A program made the translations under genes and the position numbers. From positions 1-64,000 of the forward strand of contig OW818685.1 of NCBI GenBank assembly GCA_942493245.1: DNA of 64,000 bases. Direction: 5' to 3'. The DNA is from DAOPYU01 sp942493245 (GTDB lineage: Bacteria > Sumerlaeota > Sumerlaeia > UBA8349). The notes under the pieces are model-generated. The model did no database searches and had not been told where the DNA came from. It saw only the letters and a program-made list of their open reading frames with translations. Shown here in pieces: positions 35,236 to 44,134 of the stretch (position 1 is the stretch's first letter; every line of letters starts with the position of its first letter).

Positions 35236-38169
35236 ATGAAGGGTTCAAATACGGCGGGACAGAGGCCCTGCAGGCGCCTGGCGGCCTGGGGGCTTTTTCT
35301 ATTACTGGTCGTGCCTTCGATTCTTCAGGCGCCGGCCCTCTGGAGGGGCGAGGCGCCCGAGTTCATGGATGTCCTCACAACCTTCTATCCCATCCGCACC
35401 CATGCCGCCCACCTGCTGGCCGACGGTCAACTGCCTTTCTGGAACCGGTCTGTTTACGCCGGGGTTCCGCTTCTGGCGAACCCTCAGTGGGGGGTGCTCT
35501 ACCCAGGCCACTGGCCGTTTTTTCTCGCGCCGAATGCGCGGGTTTTCACCGCGATCAATATAGCCCACATCGCCTGGCTGGGTGTCGGAGTCTTTCTCTG
35601 GCTGCGCCGGGCGCTCAGACGCCCGGATGGACGCCAACCGCTGGCTGGCCCCCTGCTCGGGGGACTGCTGACGCAGGTGGGCGGGTGGACTTGGGCGCAT
35701 CTGGCTTTCGGCGCTTACCTCCAGGCGGCTGCCTGGATGCCGTGGATGTGGCTGGCTTTCGAGCGGAGCCGTGAGGAGTGGAGCGACGCTTCGGGACGCT
35801 GGACCAGGATGGGATTGCTCTGGGCCGCCGTCGGGGGGCTGGCGGGGGCGATGCAATGGCTCGTGGGTGCGCCCCAACTGGCGCTCTATTGTCAGGCTGG
35901 GACGATTCTTTATGTTCTTTTGACGGGTTGGTTGCGGGGGGGGCGTACGGTGCGCGCGCTGATTGCGGTGTTGTTCTGGGTCGGAGTCGTTGAAGGGATC
36001 GCCCTCGGACTCTCGGCGCCCCAGTGGATGACCACCCACGCTTTCATGCGCGAGTGCGAACGCCAGAGCGGCCTGGCCCAGGCGGAGGTGGCAGCTGGCG
36101 CCGTCAGTCTGCGCGGTCTGACCCAGGCGTGGATCGGCGGCACGGGTCAACCCGAGGACGCCGAACAGATTCTCTACCCCGGATGGTTGGCTCTGGCGTT
36201 GGCCTTGACCGCCGGGGCCGGCACGATTGCGAGGCGATTTCGCAGGTCGGGAACCTCGATTTCCGGTCTCGCGCGGAAACGCGAAGATAGGGAAAGGGAA
36301 GAACGGGGTTCGCCCGAATCACGGGAAATGGATCTCGCGCGGAGGAGCGGAGACGCGGAGTGGCCGGTTGTCGCGGGTCTGAGCGCCGTCCTGGGGGTGG
36401 CGTGTCTCGTTGCGTGGAAGGGCGCGGTTCCGGTGTTGTTCCAGATTCCGCTGTTGGGCAGTTTCCACGACCCGCGCCGGGTCTTGTTTCTTGCGTTCTT
36501 CAGCGTGGTCTGTCTGGCTGCGGTCGGGTTTCAGATGCTGTGGGATGTCTGTACCGCCGGCATCCCCGCCGGCGCCCGGGTTTGTCCCACCGAGGCCCCC
36601 GGAGGAATTCCTTCACCCGGCCCGGGCCGCCCGCGTTTCCTTCCTTTCCTTCTCCAGATCCTCCTCGTTGCCGTCGCCCTGATCGCCTGTGCCGACCCCC
36701 TGTGGTTTGTCTGGCGGCAGGTGGGTATCAAGACCGTTTCTGAATCCCGGTTCCGGGACGAACAACGCTTCGCCCCGCCCGCCGGGATTTTCCCCGCCGC
36801 CTCCCTTTCCCCCGCCTCTCCGGTGCGTTTCTTTGCCTGCGACATGGGAATCCAGTACAGTTACAACTACACCCGCGCCGGATTCGGGCGGTCGCTGATG
36901 CCCTGCCTGCCCGCGTTTTATGACCTTGAGGACATCGGCGGGTACGACCCCATGATCCCGTGGCGGTACGCGCTTTACCTGCGGCGGCTCAACTCGGCGC
37001 CCGCGCCGACTCCCTCGCTCTACCCCCGCCACTTCGGCCTGGTGCGCAACCCGGACAGCCCGTGGTTGCCCCGTTTCGGTTCCGTGGCGGTGCGCGGTCC
37101 GGTGGATTGTTACTGGCCCTTCGTCGAGCCGAAATGGCTCCCGCCGGGTGAGACGGTGCGGGTGGACCTGGCGCGTGAGGGTCGCGCGTGGACGGCCGAC
37201 GCGAAGGCCCTCGAAGCCGTGCGCGCCTATCTGGCCTTTGGGCGATTCGAGGGACGCGGCGACCAGGGGCATGAACTCGAACTGCGTTTCCTGAGCGGGC
37301 GGAAAGTGGTGGCACTGGCCCGCGTGACCGGGCGAGACATCGAGAGTAATCTGGAAAACCCCGACGCGGACGGGGTGCGCCTGTGGCCGGACGTGCTGAA
37401 ACCCAAAGGTCTCTTGCCCGGCTTAACCCTGACCCCGGTCCATCGGGGCTTGATCGAGAAGGTTCAGATTGCGGGAGAAAAAGGGAGTTCAGACTCGAAA
37501 GAAGGCGCGGCTACCAGCGTGACGCTTGCGAACACCCCCCTGACGATAGACGCCATCGAGGTCCACAACCCGGGTGGGAAACTGGCGGTTCTGCTCTACA
37601 GCCTCGGTCTCCCCCGCCCGCTGCCGCTCTACCGCCCGGTGGGAGAACCGAACGCGCTCGGTGAGTTCGACACGTTTGCCTCCACCTGGGAGCCGGGGTT
37701 TCCGTACAAGATCGTCGTAGAACGCGGGACGGAAACGGATACCCCCGAAGGCCGCCGGGCCTGCGAGGAGCGGGCGATGCGCCAGTCCCCCACCGAGACG
37801 CGGGTGGAACTGGCCCCCGGCGACCCGGAGCCGCCGATTCCCGCTCAACCGATTCGCGGCTGGCGGTGGGTGGAACGCCGTGCCAACCGCCTCCGGGTGG
37901 CGTTGCACGAGGGGCACGCGGGGGGCTGGCTCGTCCTGCCTGAACCGTTTGCCCGTGGCTGGACCGCCCGCGTGGACGGCGCCCCGGTCTCGATACACCC
38001 GGCGGATGTGCTGTTTCGCGCGGTGCCCGTTCCCGTGGGCGCTCGGGAAGTCACAATGCGTTATTGTCCGCCCGGTTTGACGACGGGTGGCGCTGTGGCG
38101 GGTCTGACCGTTCTTCTTTTGGCGCTCGGAATCCTGCGTGCTCATAAACCCACGCAGGGGCGGGTCTGA
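35236..38169 (+). CDS. YfhO-family multispanning membrane protein
   Basis: The 977-residue protein has many transmembrane helices and two large outside regions. The N-terminal loop carries LPFWNRSVYAGVPLLANPQWGVLYP, the pattern typical of YfhO-type proteins, which are related to GT-C glycosyltransferases. The C-terminal outer domain ends in the family signature EPFARGWTARVDGAPV and VPVPVGAREVTMRYCP before a last helix. YfhO in Bacillus decorates lipoteichoic acid; here the acceptor is unknown. Two features are odd. Residues about 340-375 (Arg/Glu/Ser-rich) are encoded by REP-like DNA inside the gene. The stop codon lies in the loop of a perfect palindrome (38154-38182). GGAGGT precedes the ATG. 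Confidence 0.83.
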   Translation: MKGSNTAGQRPCRRLAAWGLFLLLVVPSILQAPALWRGEAPEFMDVLTTFYPIRTHAAHLLADGQLPFWNRSVYAGVPLLANPQWGVLYPGHWPFFLAPNARVFTAINIAHIAWLGVGVFLWLRRALRRPDGRQPLAGPLLGGLLTQVGGWTWAHLAFGAYLQAAAWMPWMWLAFERSREEWSDASGRWTRMGLLWAAVGGLAGAMQWLVGAPQLALYCQAGTILYVLLTGWLRGGRTVRALIAVLFWVGVVEGIALGLSAPQWMTTHAFMRECERQSGLAQAEVAAGAVSLRGLTQAWIGGTGQPEDAEQILYPGWLALALALTAGAGTIARRFRRSGTSISGLARKREDREREERGSPESREMDLARRSGDAEWPVVAGLSAVLGVACLVAWKGAVPVLFQIPLLGSFHDPRRVLFLAFFSVVCLAAVGFQMLWDVCTAGIPAGARVCPTEAPGGIPSPGPGRPRFLPFLLQILLVAVALIACADPLWFVWRQVGIKTVSESRFRDEQRFAPPAGIFPAASLSPASPVRFFACDMGIQYSYNYTRAGFGRSLMPCLPAFYDLEDIGGYDPMIPWRYALYLRRLNSAPAPTPSLYPRHFGLVRNPDSPWLPRFGSVAVRGPVDCYWPFVEPKWLPPGETVRVDLAREGRAWTADAKALEAVRAYLAFGRFEGRGDQGHELELRFLSGRKVVALARVTGRDIESNLENPDADGVRLWPDVLKPKGLLPGLTLTPVHRGLIEKVQIAGEKGSSDSKEGAATSVTLANTPLTIDAIEVHNPGGKLAVLLYSLGLPRPLPLYRPVGEPNALGEFDTFASTWEPGFPYKIVVERGTETDTPEGRRACEERAMRQSPTETRVELAPGDPEPPIPAQPIRGWRWVERRANRLRVALHEGHAGGWLVLPEPFARGWTARVDGAPVSIHPADVLFRAVPVPVGAREVTMRYCPPGLTTGGAVAGLTVLLLALGILRAHKPTQGRV
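36267..36360. repeat. Two REP-like units inside the YfhO-family gene
   Basis: GTCTCGCGCGGAAACGCGAAG (36267-36287) and ATCTCGCGCGGAGGAGCGGAG (36332-36352, continuing to 36360) repeat the same core in one orientation. They resemble the intergenic words near 11428 and 19286. The reading frame stays open, adding a hydrophilic loop to a membrane protein. Confidence 0.6.
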
Positions 38170-38182
38170 AACCCGCCCCTGC
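38154..38182. repeat. Perfect palindrome spanning the YfhO-family stop codon
   Basis: Arms GCAGGGGCGGGT (38154-38165) and ACCCGCCCCTGC (38171-38182) enclose a five-base loop containing most of the TGA stop (38167-38169). It belongs to the same family as 35122-35191 and may also serve as a terminator. Confidence 0.8.
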
Positions 38183-38258
38183 GGAAGAACAGTCTTGTGG
38201 CCTTGTGTACACGGGGAATATGGGTTCGATCCCTCACCCTTGTCGCGAGGTCTTATTC

Positions 38259-38316
38259 GCGCCAATCGGGAGATGGGCGTTTCCGGGAAAAGCAATACTG
38301 GGTGTTCAACAGCGGT
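38259..38316. repeat. Mosaic repeat modules beside MITE-like copy 1
   Basis: GCGCCAATCGGGAGATGGGCG (38259-38279) and GTGTTCAACAGCGGT (38302-38316), the same modules as at 31003 and 31110. They directly adjoin the MITE-like element starting at 38317. Confidence 0.6.
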
Positions 38317-38591
38317 CCCCCCGGAAACTCTCGTTGTCCAGTAAGAGGCGATCCCCCAGTTTTTATGGGGTTATTCCGGGCTTCCCCCTAATTCGTCATT
38401 CCCGCGAAAGCGGGAACCCAGATCCGGGACAACCCGGTTTCAAACCCGGCTTTCCTCCAGATCGTCTTCCTGTTTTGTCGTTGCCGCTTCTCTGGGTCCC
38501 CGCGTTCGCGGGGATGACGGAGAAATGGTTTCTGTTTTCCTCGAACAGAAATGGCAAACTAGACAATAAGGAGTTCCTGGGTTTATCTCCG
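38317..38591. mobile_element. MITE-like element, copy 1
   Basis: The right end GACAATAAGGAGTTCCTGGG (38572-38591) is nearly identical to the right end of the 43.8-kb copy. The left end CCGGAAACTCTCGTTGTCC is an imperfect inverse of it. Inside is a large palindrome made of GTCATTCCCGCGAAAGCGGG (near 38395) and its inverse (near 38500), a motif widespread in bacterial intergenic DNA. No coding capacity. The whole gap between the YfhO gene and the GT39 gene is filled by this and other repeats. Confidence 0.65.
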
Positions 38592-38649
38592 GTGGGAATA
38601 CCAAAGATCGGCAACCTGGGTTGTGCAATCGAGAGTTAACAATCCTCTC

Positions 38650-40320
38650 TCACTTCTCCTCGGCGGAGACGTAGATATCATAGGGACCATGTGTCATGAC
38701 TTTACGGAGATGACTTGTCCACTCCGGCTTAACTCTTTTGAAATCCCGTTTCTTGATAATCAGGATTTCCCGATCGCCAAGCGGGTTCTTCAAGAGTGAT
38801 TTGTCTTCGTTCAGGCTGGTGAGCGGCTCGCTGAGATAAAAATCGGCGCTGTAGGGCGTGGTGTCGAAGAACTTGATCTTGTATTGCGAGTATTGCGGAT
38901 CCTGCTTGATCTGCTCGACCAGATCCCGCGTCGAGCGACCGTACCCGACGTCAGTAGAGACAAACACGCAGAAATAGGCCGTGAAACAGGGGATCAGGCA
39001 GGCCATGCAAAGCGTCTGGTAGAGTCTATTTCGGCGGCGATGCATCGCGACCAGATAGAGGATGCCGGCGCCCGCCAGCGCGCCCCCTATCAACATCTCG
39101 TAAACGGGCAGGTTGTGTTTCATCTCGACATAATAGATTCCACCCATGGCCACGATCAGCAGGATGCAACTGAATACGGTCATCAGAAGCGAAGTTCTCC
39201 GCTCCTGGGCGGGCGATGTGGCCACGGCTTCTCGATCGCCGACCGCAAACCGCTGGAGCAGTCGGCTCCCCAGAATGGCCAGGGCCGGAAAACCCGGCAG
39301 GGCGTAGGTCACCACGACGTTTCGCGAAACGGTGAAAAAGAGCATAGGGACAAGCGCCCAGCAGATCAAAAAGACTTCCGTCTCCAGGAGGGATAATCTC
39401 TTCCACACCTTCTGGCGAATCGCTTGTCCCAGAGACCAGAGGAAAAGGGGCGTCCAGGGCATCAACCCGAGCGCGGCAAGGCCCCAGATCGTGCCATAGG
39501 GAAAGGCGTGCCCATTCGAATAGAGATCTCCATAGTCCTTTTTCAAGTAACGTAGGACATGTTCGTGGATGAAAAAGTAATTCAGGAATCCCGGTGTGTG
39601 ATGTTCCGCCAGGGCATACCACGGCGCACAGACCAGCAGGGCCAGAAGAGTGCCGGAAAACCAGGGAAAATCCCGGACTTTTTCCCAGCGCCGGGTGATC
39701 AGGGTCCACAGGACGATGGGCGCCCCAGAGAGGACAAGCGCCACGGGACCTTTGGCCAGCATCCCAAGCCCCAGGAAAAAGAAAAAGGCGTATTTCCACA
39801 AAAGAGACGCCCGTCGGCCAGACGCATGATCCACCATGAAGAAGGCGGTCAAGGCGCCTGTCGTACAGAGTGTCAGCGTCATATCCGTCACCACATAGGC
39901 CGAGCCGATAAAGAAAAGACCCGTTGAGAGCAGCATCAGCAAGGCCCAGAACGCCTGACTGCGGCCGTAATGCTTCCACGCCACCAGGCCGGTCAACGCC
40001 AGCACGACGAGCGCGCTGAAAAAGGCCGGCAGGCGGGCGGCAAAGGCATTGTTACCCAGAACCTTGAGGCTGACGGCGGTCATCCAGAAGTGCAGAGGCG
40101 GTTTACCCCAGAATGGGGTTGCGGGGTCCAGACGGGGCGTCACCCAATCCCCCGACTCCAGCATTGCATTTGCGATTCCCGCGTAGCGGCCTTCCGAAGG
40201 ATCATAGATTGGGGCTAATCCAAGTGTGAAAAGACGCAGCAGAATGAGCGCGGCAAAAATCATCCAGAGCGTTTTCTGGCGTACTTTGGGAAACTCGTTT
40301 CGGACGTTCTCTGTATTCAT
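38650..40320 (-). CDS. ArnT-like glycosyltransferase family 39 membrane protein
   Basis: The 556-residue protein has about twelve membrane helices. The first outer loop has IYDPSEGRYAGIANAMLESGDWV followed by FWGKPPLHFW. This is the PMT/ArnT catalytic loop with its conserved Asp-Glu region and a typical KPPL motif. Such enzymes transfer a sugar from a polyprenyl phosphate carrier to lipid A, protein or another envelope acceptor. It is alone on the minus strand with a long 926-base upstream region. A triplet of PHO-box-like repeats lies 354 bases upstream of the ATG and would fit regulation of this gene. Codon use is somewhat more A+T-rich than in neighbouring genes. Confidence 0.87.
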   Translation of the reverse strand: MNTENVRNEFPKVRQKTLWMIFAALILLRLFTLGLAPIYDPSEGRYAGIANAMLESGDWVTPRLDPATPFWGKPPLHFWMTAVSLKVLGNNAFAARLPAFFSALVVLALTGLVAWKHYGRSQAFWALLMLLSTGLFFIGSAYVVTDMTLTLCTTGALTAFFMVDHASGRRASLLWKYAFFFFLGLGMLAKGPVALVLSGAPIVLWTLITRRWEKVRDFPWFSGTLLALLVCAPWYALAEHHTPGFLNYFFIHEHVLRYLKKDYGDLYSNGHAFPYGTIWGLAALGLMPWTPLFLWSLGQAIRQKVWKRLSLLETEVFLICWALVPMLFFTVSRNVVVTYALPGFPALAILGSRLLQRFAVGDREAVATSPAQERRTSLLMTVFSCILLIVAMGGIYYVEMKHNLPVYEMLIGGALAGAGILYLVAMHRRRNRLYQTLCMACLIPCFTAYFCVFVSTDVGYGRSTRDLVEQIKQDPQYSQYKIKFFDTTPYSADFYLSEPLTSLNEDKSLLKNPLGDREILIIKKRDFKRVKPEWTSHLRKVMTHGPYDIYVSAEEK

Positions 40321-41246
40321 GCGAACCCGCCTTCTGTTCTGTTACGTGTTTGAATCTCAATGGGGGGCGCCTGGAAAATCAGCAGAAGATTTTGAATTCA
40401 AATCTGACAGGACGCCAAGATGTGGAGAGCCGTCTGACTCTGCTTGTTTTGCTTCGCCCCGAGGGGGGGAGGTGGTGATCCCGGATGGTGGAACCCTTTT
40501 TCTATGGGGAAATCTTACGCAGATCATTCGACAGTTATCTTTTCCCTTTGCCGGAACGAAATGGTGAGAAAACAGGCGTCTTGCTTCACTTTCCCCTTCT
40601 TTTCTGAAGGGCGAAGCGCTGACTTTACCTCTTGATTGCGGTCCGAACAATTCATTTCTTCAGAGAGGATGCGTTTTAAGGAAATTTTAAGGTTATGTTA
40701 AGGTTTCTGCCATTTGGTTGATTTCGTGGGGGTCTTCCGTGTGTTTTCCGAGTCGGATTCAGGAACGGACGGGCTCCATTCCGATACCGGATTGCCTTCA
40801 AAAGGATGCGATTGGGGGAGTCCTGACGGGTCGTTTTGGCGGCAACGGACTCTTACCGGATCTTATCAACGGATTGTATCAGATGCCGCAGTCCGCCGGT
40901 TTGCTTCGGGTCAGCAACTCGATCGCGTGTTGCCGTCTCATCAATTGCCTTCCTGTTGGAAATACGCTGATTGCCGGATCAATTCAACCGGTCGAGCGTG
41001 ATGACATGTAAACGTCTGTCAACACGCACATATAGGATATAAGACCGGTTGGGGGCTCTACAAGAATAAAGGGCGCGCTTTTGCGACAGACCTTTTTTGT
41101 TTGCCAATCTCCCATCCGAAACGCCATGATGGAAACTTGTCTGCGGGGGAAACGGACTGCGAGTCCGGCCTTCGCGGGCCGTTTTTCGGATTTGAATTCC
41201 CCCATCGGTTCAACGGTAACCGCGGGAGAGAGGTCTTCTCATCGTT
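40321..41246. other. Long non-coding divergent intergenic region
   Basis: About 925 bases between divergent genes. Short open frames on the plus strand (for example 40714-41001 and 40718-41011) have no recognisable domain or ribosome site. The clearest feature is the triple direct repeat at 40674-40703. It probably contains promoters for the genes on both sides. Confidence 0.6.
40674..40703 (-). promoter_or_regulatory. Three direct repeats with 11-bp period, PHO-box-like
   Basis: Plus-strand TTTTAAGG, TTTTAAGG and TGTTAAGG start at 40674, 40685 and 40696, each separated by three bases. Read on the minus strand they are CCTTAACA and CCTTAAAA units. Spacing and sequence resemble the PHO boxes of PhoB/SphR-type response regulators (8-bp CTTAA-type repeats with 3-bp gaps). 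The orientation suits the GT39 gene at 40320. Confidence 0.5.
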
Positions 41247-42530
41247 TTGCGCGCGCTGGTTGTCTTGCCCACTTTCAACAACCGTTCCACCCTGCGGCAC
41301 GTGGCTGAACAGGCGCTGGCGACGGGATTGCCCGTGCTCGTGGTCAACGACGGCTCGACGGACGGAGGCCCGGACACGCTCGAGGGGTTGCCGGTCGAAC
41401 GGCTGGATTTCGCCCACAACCAGGGGAAGGGCGCAGCCATCCGGGCCGGCGCGCAGTGGGCCGCCGGGCGGGGGTATTCCCATATCGTGACCGTGGACGC
41501 AGACGGCCAGCACAACCCGGCCGAAATCCCCCGGCTTCTGGAAGCGGCCCGTCTGGACCCGGGAAGCATCGTGCTGGGAATGCGCGACTTCACCGGCAGC
41601 GGTGCGCCCGGCTCGAGCCGGTTCGGGCGGTCCTTCTCAAACTTTTGGGTTCGCGTGTGCAGCGGTCACCGGGTGGGCGACAGCCAGAATGGGTTCCGGG
41701 TCTATCCCGTCGAGGCGCTCGAACGCCTCGGGTGCCGGACGGACCGGTACAACTTTGAGATCGAAGTGCTGGTGCGGGGGCTTTGGGCCGGGCTGCGCGT
41801 GGTGGATGTCCCCATTTCGGTGCGCTATTTCGCGGGAGACGAGCGGGTCTCGCACTTCCGCCCGTGGGTGGACAATGCGCGCATTTCGTGGACCTATGCG
41901 GGGCTGTGTGTGCGCCATTTCTTGCCCTGGCCGCACCGGCGGCTTTTCAACCTGCGCGGCGACGAAGTCCATTTTTCGTTGCGCCATCCGTTTGCCTCGC
42001 TTGCGCGGCTGCACCGCCGTCTGGTGGGAGAACAGAGCGATCTGAGCGCTCTGTCGCTGCGCCACCCGATCCGTTCGCTCCGGCTGTTGCACATCGAGTG
42101 CGCCGCGCCGCACCAGGTGGCTCTGGCGGCCATGCTGGGGGTGTTTCTGGGGACTCTGCCGCTGATTGCCTGCCACACGTTCTTCATTGTGTTCTTTGCC
42201 ACGCGTCTGCGGCTCAATCGCCTGGTGGCGTTCTACGCCAGCAACCTCTGCATGCCGCCGCTGGTTCCGGCGCTGGCCATCGAGACCGGGTACTTTCTGC
42301 GCTACGGGCGGTTTCTGACCGGGGCGGACCTGCACTCCGGTGAGGCGGTCTTCCAGACCCTCGTGCGGGAGGCGCACCTGCGGCTCTGGGAGTATCTGCT
42401 CGGGTCGCTGGTGATCGGTCCCGCGCTGGCATTGGCGGTGGGGGGACTGGTTTATGCCGTGGCGGTGTTTTACCGACGCCGGTTGGGAAAACAGTCTCCC
42501 CAGCCCGCCGGGACGGAGGGGACTCCATGA
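41247..42530 (+). CDS. Glycosyltransferase family 2 fused to DUF2062 membrane domain
   Basis: The 427-residue product has a GT-A domain in residues 1 to about 235: VVLPTFNNRSTL, VVNDGSTDG, HNQGKGAAIRAG, and the metal-binding VDADGQHNP with DSQNGFRVYP downstream, as in dolichyl-phosphate-mannose synthase-like enzymes. A DUF2062 domain with about three helices follows (AAPHQVALAAMLGVFLGTLPL, FYASNLCMPPLVPALAIE). The start is TTG 41247, with GAGAGGT upstream; the fold begins immediately. Its stop overlaps the next ATG (ATGA). The likely role is polyprenyl- or lipid-linked sugar transfer at the inner membrane, in one unit with an acyltransferase, carrier protein and ketosynthase. Confidence 0.87.
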   Translation: MRALVVLPTFNNRSTLRHVAEQALATGLPVLVVNDGSTDGGPDTLEGLPVERLDFAHNQGKGAAIRAGAQWAAGRGYSHIVTVDADGQHNPAEIPRLLEAARLDPGSIVLGMRDFTGSGAPGSSRFGRSFSNFWVRVCSGHRVGDSQNGFRVYPVEALERLGCRTDRYNFEIEVLVRGLWAGLRVVDVPISVRYFAGDERVSHFRPWVDNARISWTYAGLCVRHFLPWPHRRLFNLRGDEVHFSLRHPFASLARLHRRLVGEQSDLSALSLRHPIRSLRLLHIECAAPHQVALAAMLGVFLGTLPLIACHTFFIVFFATRLRLNRLVAFYASNLCMPPLVPALAIETGYFLRYGRFLTGADLHSGEAVFQTLVREAHLRLWEYLLGSLVIGPALALAVGGLVYAVAVFYRRRLGKQSPQPAGTEGTP

Positions 42531-43483
42531 CCGGTCAACCCCGACGCGACTATGGCGGGAAACTTGGACACGCTTTTTTTTACACGATTCTGCGCCTGTT
42601 CGGGCTGACTCCAGCCTACTTCTGTCTGGCGTTCGTGGCGACCTACTACGCGCTGTGCCGCCCCAGTGTGCGCCGCTCTGCCCGTCCTTACCTCGACCGC
42701 CGCTTCCCCGGTCAGTCGCCTCTGCGGCGGTTGTGGACCACGATTCGCTACCTCTACTCGTTCGGGCAGGTGCTCATAGACCAGGCGGCCGTCGGGATTT
42801 TGGGACCGGAACGTTTCCAGATGGATTTTCCGGATGAGGAAAAACTCAAGGCCCGCGCCTTGGAAGGCCGGGGGCTTCTCCTGCTGGGGAGCCACGTTGG
42901 CCCCTGGCAGGGGGCTATGACCACCTTTGGACGCATTCCCATTCCCGTCCATGTCCTCTTTCGGCTCTACGACCATGAACGCGGGCGCCATTTCTTCGAA
43001 CTGGCTGAAAAACGGCCCGACTTTCATTTCCTGTTCCCCGAAGACTTTCTGGGAGGGTTGGTGGAACTCTCCAACGCGCTGAGTTCCGGGGAATGCGTGG
43101 TCCTCATGGGGGACCGCACCTTTGGCGCCCGGAGCCAGAAAGTTTCTTTTCTGGGTGGGGAGGCCGCTTTCCCGATTGCGCCCTACCGCCTGATCGGTGT
43201 GACCGGGGCCGATCTGGTGATGATTCTGACCACACGAATTGGGCCTTACCACTACCGCATCGAGCAGTTCTGTCTGACCGACGAGCCGCCCGAAGAGGCG
43301 CCCGATCTGTCCCGAAAACCCGATGGGAAACCCGACTGGCGCGCCCTGGGACGCCAGCGTACACAGGACATTCTGTTGCGCCGTTACGTCGCTCAACTCG
43401 AGCGCCATGTGGCGGCTCATCCCTTCCAATGGTTCAATTTCTTTGACTTTTGGGGCGAAGAAACGGACACTGGAAAGGATTGA
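42527..43483 (+). CDS. LpxL/HtrB-like lysophospholipid acyltransferase
   Basis: The 318-residue protein has an N-terminal membrane helix and the acyltransferase fold of lipid A late acyltransferases. The catalytic segment reads GSHVGPWQGAM: His123 is present, but the acidic residue of the usual His-x4-Asp/Glu is Gln128. Other landmarks are FRLYDHERGRHFF, LMGDRTFG and FLGGEAAFPIAPYRL, all typical of the family. It overlaps the GT2-DUF2062 gene by four bases, so translation is coupled. It probably moves an acyl chain, perhaps directly from the acyl carrier protein encoded next, onto a glycolipid. The Gln substitution makes catalysis uncertain. Confidence 0.85.
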   Translation: MTGQPRRDYGGKLGHAFFYTILRLFGLTPAYFCLAFVATYYALCRPSVRRSARPYLDRRFPGQSPLRRLWTTIRYLYSFGQVLIDQAAVGILGPERFQMDFPDEEKLKARALEGRGLLLLGSHVGPWQGAMTTFGRIPIPVHVLFRLYDHERGRHFFELAEKRPDFHFLFPEDFLGGLVELSNALSSGECVVLMGDRTFGARSQKVSFLGGEAAFPIAPYRLIGVTGADLVMILTTRIGPYHYRIEQFCLTDEPPEEAPDLSRKPDGKPDWRALGRQRTQDILLRRYVAQLERHVAAHPFQWFNFFDFWGEETDTGKD

Positions 43484-43507
43484 ATTCCCCCACGAAAGGA
43501 CGCGGGT

Positions 43508-43783
43508 GTGTCGCTCGAACAAGAATTGAAAGAAATGCTCCTGCGGGAATTGAAGATCGAAGACGCTAATCCGGACGACCTGTGGGACGACGCGCCCTTG
43601 TTTGGCGAAGGAGGCTGGGGCCTCGACTCGCTCGACGCGGTCGAGATCGTCGTGCTCCTGCAAAAGCATTATCAGGTGGAAATCAAGAACATGGAAGAGG
43701 GGCGCTCGGCGTTCACTTCGATCCACACCCTGGCCGATTACATCCGCGCCCACCGGCCGATCGGGCAATTCAAAGACAACTGA
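43508..43783 (+). CDS. Acyl carrier protein
   Basis: The 91-residue acyl carrier protein carries the phosphopantetheine attachment site GLDSLDAVEIV (Ser41) in a four-helix fold. The GTG start at 43508 has AAAGGACG upstream, 24 bases after the acyltransferase stop. Such a dedicated carrier beside a ketosynthase and acyltransferase suggests a special fatty acyl or polyene product rather than housekeeping fatty acid synthesis. The tail RPIGQFKDN is unstructured. Confidence 0.92.
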   Translation: MSLEQELKEMLLRELKIEDANPDDLWDDAPLFGEGGWGLDSLDAVEIVVLLQKHYQVEIKNMEEGRSAFTSIHTLADYIRAHRPIGQFKDN

Positions 43784-43817
43784 TTCCAAAGCCGTTCCCG
43801 GGGAAACACTGCAAAGA

Positions 43818-44121
43818 CCCCAGGAACTCCTCAATTGTCCGGCGAATTGTGAGGTTGTCGTTTGCAGGGGGGATGCGGGAAGTACCCCGTCACTGTAAAA
43901 GCGGAGATGGTTCGGAGGTGGCACGGGCGTCCCGCCCTTGAATTGCCGACGTTTTCGTCGGCAGGGCCGGGGATTTCTGCCCCCTTATTCCGGAACTCCT
44001 TCATGGGCGGGACGCCCATGCCACCTCCAGAACCGCCTTCCTCTCTGTGTGAAGGCCGGAAGATGGGGGATGTTGGTGTCAGTAAACCGAAAGGTCATAT
44101 AGACAATGAGGAGTTCCTGGG
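43818..44121. mobile_element. MITE-like element, copy 2
   Basis: This 304-bp element has terminal inverted repeats CCCAGGAACTCCTCAATTGTC (43818-43838) and GACAATGAGGAGTTCCTGGG (44102-44121). Inside are GGTGGCACGGGCGTCCCGCCC and its inverse, GGGCGGGACGCCCATGCCACC. The body aligns closely with the copy at 53430. It sits between the ACP and ketosynthase genes, ending 13 bases before the ketosynthase start. It has no coding capacity, so it would depend on a transposase from elsewhere. Confidence 0.8.
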
Positions 44122-44134
44122 AAAGACGCCGCTC

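Noticed and set aside
38395..38520. Possible CRISPR-like repeat around GTCATTCCCGCGAAAGCGGG
   Set aside because: Only one inverted pair, without regular spacers; it is a common intergenic palindrome inside the MITE-like element.
40714..41011. Two overlapping open frames of about 95 codons
   Set aside because: No ribosome site, no domain, and two competing frames. Left as non-coding, although a small protein cannot be excluded.
43862..44134. Longer N-terminus for the ketosynthase
   Set aside because: The extra 91 codons lie in the MITE-like element and are not ketosynthase-like; the family N-terminus begins just after ATG 44135.
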